In this document: piece after piece, positions 32,741 through 41,634 of the stretch
Numbering within the stretch: position 1 is the stretch's first letter
Layout of the letters: each line of letters starts with the position of its first letter
From: Streptomyces avicenniae
GTDB lineage: Bacteria; Actinomycetota; Actinomycetes; Streptomycetales; Streptomycetaceae
Direction: 5' to 3'
DNA length: 64,000 nt
Assembly: GCF_000719135.1 (NCBI RefSeq)
Contig: NZ_JOEK01000013.1
Coordinates: forward strand, 1 to 64,000
Position numbers and translations under genes: made by a program
The notes under the pieces: model-generated
The model's database searches: none
What the model saw: the letters and a program-made list of their open reading frames with translations, nothing else
Told to the model about the DNA's origin: nothing

Positions 32741-35700
32741 ATGGCGGTCCAGACACGCCCGCACAGGAGACACCTGGCCGAGCTCGACGGCCTGCTCACC
32801 CGCGCCGTCGAGGCCGAGGTCCGCCGCTCCGAGGGCCGGATCGACGGCCCCCGGCTGCTGGAACGCGCCCGCGCCGCGCTGCCGGAGATCGTCCACCCGG
32901 CCGAGGAGGAGTACGCCGCCTACCTGCGGGCCGAGGCCGAGAGCGCCCCGAGCAGGCTCGGCGACCGCTTCGGCGCCCGCGCCCTCGGCGGCACGGCGGC
33001 GGCTGCCGTCGCCTCGGGACTCGCCGCCCTGCTGCTCATCGGCAGCATCGGCTCACCCGCCACCGCGTTCGCCGACGCCGCGATCGTCATCGCCGCCGCC
33101 TTCGCCGGTTTCTCCCTCCAGGCCGTCGTGGCCCACCTGTGGACCGCGGAACGCACGGCGGGCAGCCGCAACCAGCCGGGCGGCGTCGAACAGCTCCGCC
33201 TCGCCTGGCGCAACGCCGTCGAGGTACGCGGCCTGCGCCCCTACCTGGAGCAGCAACGCGCCCTCGCCCCCCGCCGCGAACCCCTCACGAAGCCCACCGC
33301 CCCCGCCGCCACCGCGTCCCTCGAAGCACCGGCGAGGGACACGGACGACACCCAGGACCCCCCGCGCCCGCCCCGGCAGCTCGTGCCCCAGCGCACCCGC
33401 GACCGCAGCGGCGCCGCACGCTCCCGCTCCGTCCTCGCCCGCTCGTTCGACCGGCTCCCCGACCGCGGCGAGCCGTTCATCGGCCGCCGCGCCGAGCTGG
33501 CCCGCATCACCCAGTGGGTCGGTCGTGACCGCGCGGGCACCGGCACACGCCCCACCGTCGTCGTCCTGCACGGCCCCCCGGGCTCAGGCCGCACCACGCT
33601 CGCCCGCTGGGCCGCCCACGAGACACGCGAACTCTTCCGCGGCGCCTGCCTCGTGGACCTGCGCGGCCAGAGCGAGGACCCGCTGACCACCCGCGACGCG
33701 CTCCTCCACCTCATGAACCGCCTCGGCGCCCCCCGCGACCAGCTGCTCTTCCGCGAAGGCGCCGAATCGGGCGCCGACCCCGGCCGCCTGCGCCGCCTCG
33801 CCGAGCGCTACCACCAGCACCTCACCGGCCAGCCCGTCGTCGTCATCCTCGACGACGCGACCGACCCCGAGCAGGTCGCCACCCTGATCCCCGAGCGGTC
33901 CGACTCCCTCGTCCTCGTCACCGCCGCAGAACCCCTCGCGCTGCCCGCCGACCTGCCCGCGACCGTCCACCACCTCGCGCTCGGCCCCCTCGACACCGCC
34001 GCAGCCGAGGAACTGCTCCGCGCCTCCGTCACCACCACCGCCACGGGCGCCGCGCCCTACGACGAGGACGGCTGGCGCCGCCTCACCGAGCTGGCCGACG
34101 GACGCCCCCTCCTGCTCCGCCTCCTCGGCGCCGCGCTCGACGACGTCCCGCCGGGCCGCCTCGCCGACGACCTCACCGCCGCCGACACCCCGGGCACAAG
34201 CCCCGCCGACCCCGCCGACCGGGCCCTGCGCCTGCGCTACGCCCAGCAGCCCGACGACGCCCGCCGCCTCCTCCGGCGCCTCGCCCTCGTCGGCCGCGCC
34301 AGCCTCGGCGCCCGCGCCGCCGCCGCGCTCCTCGACGTCACCGAGCAGGAAGGCGCGCAGGGCCTCGCCGCGCTCACCCGCGCCGGACTCCTCCACGGCG
34401 TCCGCGGCGACCGCTACCGCCTCCACGACCTCGTCCGCCGCTTCGCCCGCGCCCGGCTCCACGAGGAGGAGACCGGCGAGGACCGCTCCGCCGCCCAGGA
34501 ACGGCTCATCCGCAGCTACGCCGAGCTGGCCGACACCGTCATCCGCCTCGTGGACGGCAAGACCTCCACCCGCGCCGACATCCTCCCCGCCACCGCCGGA
34601 GGCCACGGCTTCGGCTCCCTCGACGCCGCGCTGCGCTGGCTGGACGAGGAGACCAGCTTCATCACCGCCACCCTCCGCCACGCCGACCCCCGCGTGGACC
34701 GCGACGCCGTCCAGCACCTCCTGGGCGCGCTGTGCGACCACTGCCTGCTGCGCGGCGACCTCTACCGCCTCGGCGAGCTGAACGAACTCGCCCAGGCACT
34801 CGGTCAAGGGCTCCTGACGCGTTCCGTCCAGTGGCGCACCGGCGTCGCCGCCCGGCAGCTCGGCGAGCTGGACCGCGCGAACTCCACCCTCAGCTCCGTC
34901 GTCTCCCTCTACCAGCAGGACCACCACGACGCCGGGACCGCCCGCGCCCTGCGCGACCTCGGCATCACGCTCCAGCACCAGGGCCGCCTGCACGAGGCGG
35001 GCGAGAAGCTGCGCGAAGCCCTCGCGCTCCAGCCCGCCGACGCCCTCCCAGGCGACCGCGCCTGGACCCTGCACGCCCTCGCCGCCGTCGAACGCGAACG
35101 AGGCCGCCTCGCCGCCGCCCGCACGCTGCTCACCGAGGCCCTGCGCCTCCACCAGGGCAGCGGCAGCGTCCACGGCGAGGCGTGGACCCGCTTCGGCCTC
35201 GGCCAGACCCTGCTGTACGGGGGCGACGTCCCCGCCGCAGAACACGAACTGCGCCTGTCCCTCGACCTGTACGAGCGCTCCCGCGACGTCCGCGGCGCCG
35301 CCTGGGCCCGTACCGAACTCGGCCTCGCCCGCGTCCACGCGGGCGACCCGGCCGCCGCGGAGGAACAGCTGCGCGCCGCCCTCGCCCTCCACCGCGAGAC
35401 GGAGGACGCGCGCGGCGAGGCGTGGACGCTCTACGACCTCGGCCACGCCCTGGAGGACGCGGGCGACCCGGACGGCGCCATCCGCGCCCTGGAGAGCGCG
35501 CGCGGCATGTTCAGCAGGATGCGCGACCTCTACGGCCTCGCCTGCGCCCGCCACCACTCGGCCCGCGTCACGCGCGACGTCCGCGCCGCCGCCACCGGCT
35601 CCCTGCGCAACAGCGGCTTCGCCCGCCAGCTCCTCGCCGACGCCCGCCGCGACTTCGAACGCGCGGGCGTCCCGCACGGCGCCGCCTGGTCCCGGCTCGA

Positions 35701-36082
35701 ACTCGCCGTCATCGACGCGGGCAACGAACGGCACGGCCAGGCCCTCGCCCTCGCCGACGAGGCGCTCGCCCTCTTCACCGAGGGCTACGGCGAAGGGCTC
35801 GCCGACCGGCGCGGCGCCGACTGGGCGCGCTTCCTGCGCGTCACGCTGCTGCCGCTCGCGTCACCCGGCGGCTCGGTCGTCGGCCAGGCCGTGGCCGAGC
35901 AGGAACTCTCCGCGCTCCTCGCCGACGACCACCCGCGGCGCGACCCGCGCCTGACCGACGCGGCGCGCGGCTACGCCCCGCTGCTGGAGCGCGGGCAGGG
36001 CCCCGAGGCGGGCTGGACGGCGTGGCGGCTCGGGATGGTGCCGGGGCGGGCGGCGCGGGACGTGTTCGGCGTCGAGGCGTGA
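32741..36082 (+). CDS. Membrane-anchored STAND ATPase with TPR-like repeats
   Basis: 1113 residues. N-terminal helical region with two membrane segments (about residues 84-130, TAAAAVASGLAALLLIGSIG and AAIVIAAAFAGFSLQAVVAH), a proline-rich linker (about 175-235), then an NB-ARC/STAND core: RAELARITQWVG, Walker A VVVLHGPPGSGRTTLARWAA (about 280), Walker B VVVILDDATDPEQVATLIPE, DGRPLLLRLLG (GxP), a winged helix near 500 (DDARRLLRRLALVGR) and RYRLHDLVRRFARARLHEEE. The last 450 residues are TPR repeats (DLGITLQHQGRLHEAGEKLR, WTRFGLGQTLLYGGDVPAAE). STAND proteins oligomerise on a trigger and switch an effector; here no known effector domain is fused. GAGGGGGA precedes the ATG. Confidence 0.88.
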   Translation: MAVQTRPHRRHLAELDGLLTRAVEAEVRRSEGRIDGPRLLERARAALPEIVHPAEEEYAAYLRAEAESAPSRLGDRFGARALGGTAAAAVASGLAALLLIGSIGSPATAFADAAIVIAAAFAGFSLQAVVAHLWTAERTAGSRNQPGGVEQLRLAWRNAVEVRGLRPYLEQQRALAPRREPLTKPTAPAATASLEAPARDTDDTQDPPRPPRQLVPQRTRDRSGAARSRSVLARSFDRLPDRGEPFIGRRAELARITQWVGRDRAGTGTRPTVVVLHGPPGSGRTTLARWAAHETRELFRGACLVDLRGQSEDPLTTRDALLHLMNRLGAPRDQLLFREGAESGADPGRLRRLAERYHQHLTGQPVVVILDDATDPEQVATLIPERSDSLVLVTAAEPLALPADLPATVHHLALGPLDTAAAEELLRASVTTTATGAAPYDEDGWRRLTELADGRPLLLRLLGAALDDVPPGRLADDLTAADTPGTSPADPADRALRLRYAQQPDDARRLLRRLALVGRASLGARAAAALLDVTEQEGAQGLAALTRAGLLHGVRGDRYRLHDLVRRFARARLHEEETGEDRSAAQERLIRSYAELADTVIRLVDGKTSTRADILPATAGGHGFGSLDAALRWLDEETSFITATLRHADPRVDRDAVQHLLGALCDHCLLRGDLYRLGELNELAQALGQGLLTRSVQWRTGVAARQLGELDRANSTLSSVVSLYQQDHHDAGTARALRDLGITLQHQGRLHEAGEKLREALALQPADALPGDRAWTLHALAAVERERGRLAAARTLLTEALRLHQGSGSVHGEAWTRFGLGQTLLYGGDVPAAEHELRLSLDLYERSRDVRGAAWARTELGLARVHAGDPAAAEEQLRAALALHRETEDARGEAWTLYDLGHALEDAGDPDGAIRALESARGMFSRMRDLYGLACARHHSARVTRDVRAAATGSLRNSGFARQLLADARRDFERAGVPHGAAWSRLELAVIDAGNERHGQALALADEALALFTEGYGEGLADRRGADWARFLRVTLLPLASPGGSVVGQAVAEQELSALLADDHPRRDPRLTDAARGYAPLLERGQGPEAGWTAWRLGMVPGRAARDVFGVEA

Positions 36083-36197
36083 GCGGACGCCCCCGCCCCT
36101 CACCCGGGGTGACGGAGGGGTGTCGCTCGGTGATCAGGCGTGGTCGGGTGCGCCGCCCGCGAGCGGTCCCGCCCACGTGAGGCGCGTCAGGAGACGG

Positions 36198-36428
36198 TCA
36201 GGAGGCGCGCGACCCGGTGGTGGCCGGTTCGCCGTCCCGTCCGCCGCGCTCCGTCTCGTCGGTCTCCGGCACGCTGATCCGGCCCAGGTGTCTGCTCATG
36301 GACTTCAACAGGAACCACACGCCGACACCGAGCACGGCGAACACGATGAAGCCCAGCACGCCGGGCGTCACCGTGTATTCGTTCAGCTCCTTGGAAGCGA
36401 GCGGCAGCCACGCGTTCACATCGTCCAT
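36198..36428 (-). CDS. Small membrane protein next to mca
   Basis: 76 residues with one membrane helix (VLGFIVFAVLGVGVWFLLKS) after a short N-terminal part (MDDVNAWLPLASKELNEYTV), then a charged C-terminal tail (ISVPETDETERGGRDGEPAT). A small protein of this kind is regularly found directly downstream of mca in Streptomyces. No function known. Starts 5 bases after the mca stop on the same strand. Confidence 0.82.
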   Translation of the reverse strand: MDDVNAWLPLASKELNEYTVTPGVLGFIVFAVLGVGVWFLLKSMSRHLGRISVPETDETERGGRDGEPATTGSRAS

Positions 36429-36432
36429 GACG

Positions 36433-37323
36433 TCAATTCTGTCGGATACCCGCGAAGAGGTCCGACTCGGGTAGGGAGGTATCGACCCGGGAGAGCGCCA
36501 GCTCGTAGTCCTCGGTCGGCCAGATCTCCTGCTGGAGCTCCATCGGCACCCGGAACCAGCCGCCGTCCGGGTCGATCTGCGTCGCGTGCGCGATCAGCGC
36601 CTTGTCCCGCACGGGGAAGTATTCGGCGCACGGCACGCGCGTCGTCAGCGTCCGCTCCGGCATGTCCGACTTGTCCCACCGCTCCAGCCACTCCGCGTAC
36701 GGCGACTCGATGCCGCGCGCGAGCAGCGCCTCGTGCAGCACGACGGTCCGCTGCCGGTTGAAGCCCTGGTGGTAGTACAGCTTCAGCGGCTGCCACGGCT
36801 CCCCGGCCTCGGGGAAGCGCTCCGGGTCGCCCGCGGCCTCGAAGGCGGCCATCGAGATCTTGTGGGTCATGATGTGGTCGGGGTGCGGATAGCCGCCGTT
36901 CTCGTCGTACGTGAGGATCACCTGCGGCCGGAACGCGCGCACGAGCCGCACCAGCCGCTCCGTCGCCACGTCCAGGTCCTCCAGCGCGAAGCAGCCCTCG
37001 GGCAGCGGCGGCAGCGGGTCGCCCTCCGGCAGCCCCGAGTCCACGAATCCCAGCCATTCCTGCTGGACGCCCAGGATCTCGCGCGCCTCGGCCATCTCCT
37101 TCGCGCGCACCTCGTGGATGTGCTCCTCGATGTACGGGTCCCCCTGGAGCTTCGGGTTCAGGATCGAGCCGCGCTCCCCACCGGTGCAGGTCGCGACCAT
37201 CACCTCCACGCCCTCGGCGGCGTAGCGCGCCATCGTGGCGGCGCCCTTGCTCGACTCGTCGTCGGGGTGGGCGTGCACGGCCATGAGCCGCAGCTTCTCT
37301 GTCACCAGCTCGGTCCTCGTCAT
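36433..37323 (-). CDS. mca: Mycothiol S-conjugate amidase
   Basis: 296 residues, LmbE-like zinc hydrolase. Zinc site: MAVHAHPDDESSKGAATMAR (HPDDE) and the later histidine in ENGGYPHPDHIMTHKISMAA. TCTGGERGSILNPKLQGD and PLPPLPEGCFALEDLD are typical of Mca rather than MshB. It cuts the amide bond of mycothiol-toxin conjugates to release a mercapturate for export, part of actinobacterial detoxification. GGAACGAG precedes ATG 37323; a GTG at 37305 is a possible alternative. Divergent from the DUF4307 gene. Confidence 0.95.
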   Translation of the reverse strand: MTRTELVTEKLRLMAVHAHPDDESSKGAATMARYAAEGVEVMVATCTGGERGSILNPKLQGDPYIEEHIHEVRAKEMAEAREILGVQQEWLGFVDSGLPEGDPLPPLPEGCFALEDLDVATERLVRLVRAFRPQVILTYDENGGYPHPDHIMTHKISMAAFEAAGDPERFPEAGEPWQPLKLYYHQGFNRQRTVVLHEALLARGIESPYAEWLERWDKSDMPERTLTTRVPCAEYFPVRDKALIAHATQIDPDGGWFRVPMELQQEIWPTEDYELALSRVDTSLPESDLFAGIRQN

Positions 37324-37433
37324 CTCGTTCCGACTGCGCCTTCTATAGTGACGGATGGACCGGGTCGGCTATTCCACGTCATCGGCCGTCCCGCGCCCGT
37401 CCCACCCACGTCCGCCGACGAGGAACGTACGAC

Positions 37434-37853
37434 ATGGCTGAAGCGCGCGCAGGGCTTCCCGAGGGGCGGTACGGCCGCGACCGCTCGGCCGACGCCCGCA
37501 CCGACCGTCGCCTCACGGTGATCGGTCTGGTCCTGCTCGCCCTGCTGGTGGGCTTCGTGGGCTGGGCGGGCTGGTCGTACATCGCGGGCCGGAGCGTCAG
37601 CGGTGAACTGACCGGCTTCGAGGTCGTCTCCGACGAGCGGATCGACGTCGATCTCGCCATCCGCAAGCCGTCGGAGACGGACGGTGTGTGCACGGTCCGT
37701 GCCCAGGCGGAGGACGGCGAGGAGGTCGGCCGCGCCGACTTCCGCTTCGACGAGGACACGGACAGTGCCCACCGCACCGTCACGCTGCGGACCAAGTCCC
37801 GCGCGACGGCCGCCGAGCTGCTGAGCTGTACGGAGGCGGACACCGCGGGGTGA
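37434..37853 (+). CDS. DUF4307 membrane protein
   Basis: 139 residues: a charged N-terminus (LPEGRYGRDRSADARTDRRL), one membrane helix (LTVIGLVLLALLVGFVGWAG), and an outer domain of beta type (VSGELTGFEVVSDERIDVDL, RPS-like KPSETDGVCTVRAQAEDGEE) ending with a second cysteine. Matches DUF4307, conserved beside mca and greA in actinobacteria. Two outer cysteines may pair. Function unknown; envelope-related by topology. Confidence 0.87.
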   Translation: MAEARAGLPEGRYGRDRSADARTDRRLTVIGLVLLALLVGFVGWAGWSYIAGRSVSGELTGFEVVSDERIDVDLAIRKPSETDGVCTVRAQAEDGEEVGRADFRFDEDTDSAHRTVTLRTKSRATAAELLSCTEADTAG

Positions 37854-37891
37854 AGTGCGGCGGTTTCACCCCTGGCAGCGGAGGGTAATCC

Positions 37892-37920
37892 TTCCGCACA
37901 CCGATCGTCGTTGTTAGAGT
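37892..37920 (+). promoter_or_regulatory. Candidate greA promoter
   Basis: TTCCGC (37892-37897), 17 bases, TAGAGT (37915-37920) upstream of a 122-base leader ending at the greA GTG (38043). The -35 match is poor. The leader is unusually AT-rich near 37980-38010, which fits an untranslated region. Confidence 0.3.
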
Positions 37921-38042
37921 CAACAGTTCGATCGTTGTTTCGCCCGCCCAGGAGCGCAGTCATCCGGGTCGGGCCTTGTTTTTATGTGTTCACATGCTGA
38001 TGTGTTCAACCGTTTCCCCCTTCACGTACCCGAGGAGCACCT

Positions 38043-38543
38043 GTGACCCAGACCAGCGACACTGTCACCTGGCTGACCCAGGAGGCGCATGACCAGCTCA
38101 AGGCGGAGCTGGATCACCTGTCGGGTCCCGCCCGTATCGACATCGCCAAGAAGATCGAGGCCGCCCGCGAGGAGGGCGACCTGAAGGAGAACGCCGGTTA
38201 CCACGCGGCCAAGGAGGAGCAGGGGAAGATGGAGGCGCGTGTGCGCCAGCTCACCCAGCTCCTCCAGACCGCGCAGGTCGGCGCCGCTCCGGCGGACACC
38301 GGTGTCGTCGCCCCCGGCATGGTCGTGACGATCGCCTTCGACGGCGACGAGGACGACACCCTGGCCTTCCTGCTGGCCTCCCGCGAGTTCGCCACCTCGG
38401 ACATCGAGACGTACTCGCCGCAGTCGCCGCTCGGCGCCGCCGTGCTCGGCAAGAAGGTCGGCGACGACGCCGAGTACCAGCTCCCGAACGGCCGCACCGC
38501 CCATGTGAAGGTGCTCGCGGCGAAGCCCTACCAGGCCGCCTGA
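38043..38543 (+). CDS. greA: Transcription elongation factor GreA
   Basis: 166 residues from GTG with GAGGAGCACCT upstream. The N-terminal coiled coil has TWLTQEAHDQLKAELDHLSG and the tip pair in EEGDLKENAGYHAAKEEQGK (the acidic D and E residues that reach into the RNA polymerase channel). The C-terminal FKBP-like domain has YSPQSPLGAAVLGKKVGDDA. Rescues backtracked RNA polymerase by stimulating RNA cleavage. The mca-DUF4307-greA order is a standard actinobacterial core group. Confidence 0.96.
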   Translation: MTQTSDTVTWLTQEAHDQLKAELDHLSGPARIDIAKKIEAAREEGDLKENAGYHAAKEEQGKMEARVRQLTQLLQTAQVGAAPADTGVVAPGMVVTIAFDGDEDDTLAFLLASREFATSDIETYSPQSPLGAAVLGKKVGDDAEYQLPNGRTAHVKVLAAKPYQAA

Positions 38544-38556
38544 CCCACCCCTCCCC

Positions 38557-38606
38557 GCGCCGCCTGGGGTACCCCCGCGGCGCCGGTGCCCGGCACACGG
38601 CCGGGC
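38557..38606. terminator. Hairpin pair after greA
   Basis: GCGCCGC (38557) / GCGGCGC (38577) with a 13-base loop, directly followed by GCCCGGC (38588) / GCCGGGC (38600) with a 5-base loop. Both begin within 65 bases of the greA stop. The rest of 38607-38839 is GC-rich and shows no gene. Confidence 0.5.
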
Positions 38607-38839
38607 GATGCGTGACATGACGGGCCCGGCGACGCGCCGGAGCGGGCGGTGGACCACGCCCCCGGCGCGCGGGACGACCGGGCACCGTCGTCCCCGTCGG
38701 CACCCCACCCCGCCCCGGCCACGCGCCGTCGCGGCCCGCCGTCGCGCACCGCCCTCCACGGGAACGGACGGAAGGCCCCGGGGCGGGACACCACACTCCG
38801 CGGTGTCCCGCCCGGCGCCCGCCGACCCGCGGCCCGGCG

Positions 38840-39079
38840 TCAGCCCTCCTCCTCCGGCGGCCGGGCGGAGTGGTCGTGGTGGACGTGCAGTTCGCCCTCC
38901 ATGACGGTGTACGCGGTGCCGTGCTCCCGGGCGGTGGTCGTCTGTGCCGGGCCAGGACCGGCGTCCTGCTCGTCGGACGCGCGGCCCCCGACCGTGATGT
39001 CGTGACCCGCCACGACCGGGCCCGAGGCGTCACCGCCGATGCTGATCGTGTACCGGTCACCCGATGCGGACGACGGCAT
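38840..39079 (-). CDS. Small two-motif protein, candidate adaptor of the NB-ARC island
   Basis: 79 residues, mostly short beta segments, no membrane helix or cysteines. Residues 12-30 (ISIGGDASGPVVAGHDITV) resemble residues 29-47 of the adjacent NB-ARC protein. Residues 52-66 (EHGTAYTVMEGELHV) fit the pattern xxG[TV][AV][YF][AT][VL]xxGx[LMI][HN][VIL] that also ends the two proteins encoded at 42554 and 43291. Such glycine-bounded beta motifs recall RHIM-like bacterial amyloid signalling sequences. A role as bridge between receptor and partners is an inference. It follows the NB-ARC gene on the same strand by 51 bases. A His-rich tail (HVHHDH) is also present. Confidence 0.72.
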   Translation of the reverse strand: MPSSASGDRYTISIGGDASGPVVAGHDITVGGRASDEQDAGPGPAQTTTAREHGTAYTVMEGELHVHHDHSARPPEEEG

Positions 39080-39130
39080 GAGAGGCGTTCTCCCTTCGAG
39101 AGCGCCGCGGACTTCTCCGGCGGCGGGGCG

Positions 39131-41461
39131 TCAGGACAGGCGGGTCCAGCTCTGGGTCCCGCAGGTGGAGCACTCCCACGAGCCGTCCGACCGCTCCGTG
39201 GTCGTGACGTCGGCGCCGGAGCCGTCGGAGGCGACGTCGATCGTCATGTCGGCCTCCCCCAGGGTCGTTCCACAGGACGTCTCGTCCCACACCGGCATCG
39301 TGCCCGTGTAGCTGCCGGAACCCCCTGTCACCTCGACGGTGCTGCTCTCGCCGCAGGTGCCCTGCACCATGAACTCGTAGGTGCCGTCCCCCGATCCGAC
39401 GATGCGGAAGACGTTGCCCAGGCCGTCCTGCCAGACCCCGGCGAGGTCGTCGGGCGCCGCCGATTCCGCGCTCGCGGAGGGCTCGTCGTCCGACATCTGC
39501 TCCTGGTAGATGCCCACACCGACGGCGACGGCGACTGCGACGCCGAGGAGGACGGTGATCAGGCCCGCCCCCAGCGCGCCGCCCCCGGCGGCGGCCGTCG
39601 CGCCGCCTCCCGCCGTCGTCGCCGCTGCTGCGCCGGGGGCGTGGGCGCCGAGCTGCGTGGCCGGGTCCGCCGGGAGCTGCGCGGCGGCCCACGGGTCCGC
39701 GCCTGGCGGCGGCGTGACCGCGCCCGCGTTCGCGTTCACACCCGCGTTCGCGTGCGCCGCCGATGCCGCGCCGGGATCGGCTGCGGTCCCCGGTGGCGCC
39801 CCCGCACCGGCCCCGGGCCCGGACTGCGCCGCGCCGGGGTCGCTCCACAGGGCGCTGCCCTGGTCGCCGCCCCCGGGCGGCGCGCCCGCGGGCGTCACCG
39901 AGGACGCGCCCGCGTCAGGGCCCGCGCCCCACGCGTCCGGTGTCGGCGGCGCCGGTGGCGGCGTGTACCGCTGGGCGTCGAGCGCCGCACGCGCGCCCTC
40001 CTCGTCGCCCAACTGCCGCCACAGCACGACCGCCTCGGCCAGGAGCACCGCGGCCACCACACGCCGTCCGATCAGGAGGTACCTGATGGCCTTCTCGTGC
40101 GTGAAGTAGGCCGTGGCCGTCGCGTCGCCCGCCCGCCGCGCCGCGTCCTGGCCACGGTCGAGCAGCCGCCCCCACACGCCGAACCGCAACGACTGCGCGA
40201 GGAACGGCGACACGGCTCGCGCCAGCCCCACGGCGAGGTCGGGCCGCCCCTGCCGCTCCGCCAGGACCGCCACCAGCTCCAACGCGCGCCCGTGGGCGGC
40301 GACCTGGGCCGGTGTCGTCGTCGGCAGCGCGGCCCAGCGGGCGAAGTGGTCGCACAGCCGCTCCGCGGGGAACGGCTCGGACGACCGGCGCCGCACCTCG
40401 GGCACCACGTCCGCCGCGCTCCGGTAGCCGTGCTCCGTGGCCACCAGCAACCCCAGATCGGCCAACCGGCCGCAGACCGGCCCGGGTTCCGCCACCCCGC
40501 ACAGCGCGCCGATGTGCGCCGGGTCCACCTCCGCGTCCTCCAGCGTCGCCAGCAGACGCAGGGTGTTCACCGCCGCCGTGTCCAGCCTGTCGAGCAGCAG
40601 CGGCAGCAGCCCGGAGATCTCGGCCGGACGGGGCAGCGTGACCGCCCCCGCCGCGTCGAACCCGGCGAGCCCCGCCGCGCGCAGCAGCAGCAGCGGCCGA
40701 CCCAGCGACAGCGCGCACAGCTCGTCGGCCGCGGCGCGCTGCCCCTCCGGCAACTGGTTCCTCAACTCCCTGGTGAGCAGCCTGATCCCGGCCGCGCGGT
40801 CGAGGCCGCGCAGCTCCAGGTGCGCGCCCTCGCCGAGCACGGAACGTTCCCGGCTCGCGAAGACGAACGTCGCGTCGGGCGCGGCGTCCGCGAGTTGCCG
40901 CAGCCGCTCCGGCGGGAGGTCCGCGTCGTCCAGGTAGACCGTGACCCTGACCCCGGCCATCAACCGGCGCAGCTCGGGGCCGGTCGGCGCGTAGCCCGGG
41001 GCGTCGTAGCACGCCTCGAAGATCTCCTGGGCCAGATCCTCGGCCTCCCGGTGGGCGCCGTCGAGGAACAGCACCCCGTCGGGGCCTGGCGCGAAGGTGT
41101 GGGCCGCATGCCGCAGCAGCGTGCTCTTCCCCACCCCGGGCGGCCCCCACACCTGCACCAGCCCGTGGCCGCGCAGGGCGTCCGCCAGCTCCTCCAGGTC
41201 CGTCTCGCGGCCGATCGGCTCGCGCTGCCGCCTGGGCGTCAGCGCGACCCGCTCCCGGCGCACCGGCCGCGGGCGCGCCTCGGGCGTGACCAGGTTCACC
41301 GTCGAACCGTGCGCGTCGATCACCACGTTGTGGTTGCCCGCGATCACCGTCCGCGCCGCGTTCCCGCCGATGTGGACGCGGTGGTCGCCGCCCGCCGGGG
41401 GAGTGTCCTCGTCGTGGTCGGGCCCGGGGGGTTCCCGCACGGCACCGTCCGTCTCTGCCAT
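39131..41461 (-). CDS. NB-ARC (STAND) receptor with N-terminal beta motif, membrane helix and outer C-terminal domain
   Basis: 776 residues; start ATG 41461 with AAGGGAA upstream. Residues 29-58 hold a glycine-bounded beta motif (VHIGGNAARTVIAGNHNVV). NB-ARC core: IGRETDLEELADAL, Walker A VWGPPGVGKSTLLRHAA (106-118), Walker B VTVYLDDADL (172-182), sensor FVFASRERSVL, SLGRPLLLLRAAGLAG (GLPL-like), then a winged helix and a short helical-repeat region to about 490. A long Pro/Ala/Gly-rich linker leads to one membrane helix (about 626-650, LITVLLGVAVAVAVGVGIY) and a roughly 125-residue, probably extracytoplasmic domain with Cys in GTCGESS, TSCGTT and ECSTCG. This reads like a receptor: outside sensor, inside switch, N-terminal signalling motif. 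Confidence 0.85.
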   Translation of the reverse strand: MAETDGAVREPPGPDHDEDTPPAGGDHRVHIGGNAARTVIAGNHNVVIDAHGSTVNLVTPEARPRPVRRERVALTPRRQREPIGRETDLEELADALRGHGLVQVWGPPGVGKSTLLRHAAHTFAPGPDGVLFLDGAHREAEDLAQEIFEACYDAPGYAPTGPELRRLMAGVRVTVYLDDADLPPERLRQLADAAPDATFVFASRERSVLGEGAHLELRGLDRAAGIRLLTRELRNQLPEGQRAAADELCALSLGRPLLLLRAAGLAGFDAAGAVTLPRPAEISGLLPLLLDRLDTAAVNTLRLLATLEDAEVDPAHIGALCGVAEPGPVCGRLADLGLLVATEHGYRSAADVVPEVRRRSSEPFPAERLCDHFARWAALPTTTPAQVAAHGRALELVAVLAERQGRPDLAVGLARAVSPFLAQSLRFGVWGRLLDRGQDAARRAGDATATAYFTHEKAIRYLLIGRRVVAAVLLAEAVVLWRQLGDEEGARAALDAQRYTPPPAPPTPDAWGAGPDAGASSVTPAGAPPGGGDQGSALWSDPGAAQSGPGAGAGAPPGTAADPGAASAAHANAGVNANAGAVTPPPGADPWAAAQLPADPATQLGAHAPGAAAATTAGGGATAAAGGGALGAGLITVLLGVAVAVAVGVGIYQEQMSDDEPSASAESAAPDDLAGVWQDGLGNVFRIVGSGDGTYEFMVQGTCGESSTVEVTGGSGSYTGTMPVWDETSCGTTLGEADMTIDVASDGSGADVTTTERSDGSWECSTCGTQSWTRLS

Positions 41462-41634
41462 GGCCCATTCCCTTCCCGCTCGTGGAACGCGCGACCGCGC
41501 CGGGCGGACCGTCACGACGGCCGCCGCTCGTTCCGAAGTCCTCTGCCAGGTAGGCGCGTTGCTCCTCCGCCTCCCCTCGGCACGCTAGTGGCCGACGCGC
41601 CGGGCAAAACCGTCGTACGACTGTTTCCGCCCGC

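Noticed and set aside
33584..35734. 716-residue antisense frame in the STAND gene
   Set aside because: Shadow of a high-GC3 coding strand; no ribosome site and low-complexity translation.
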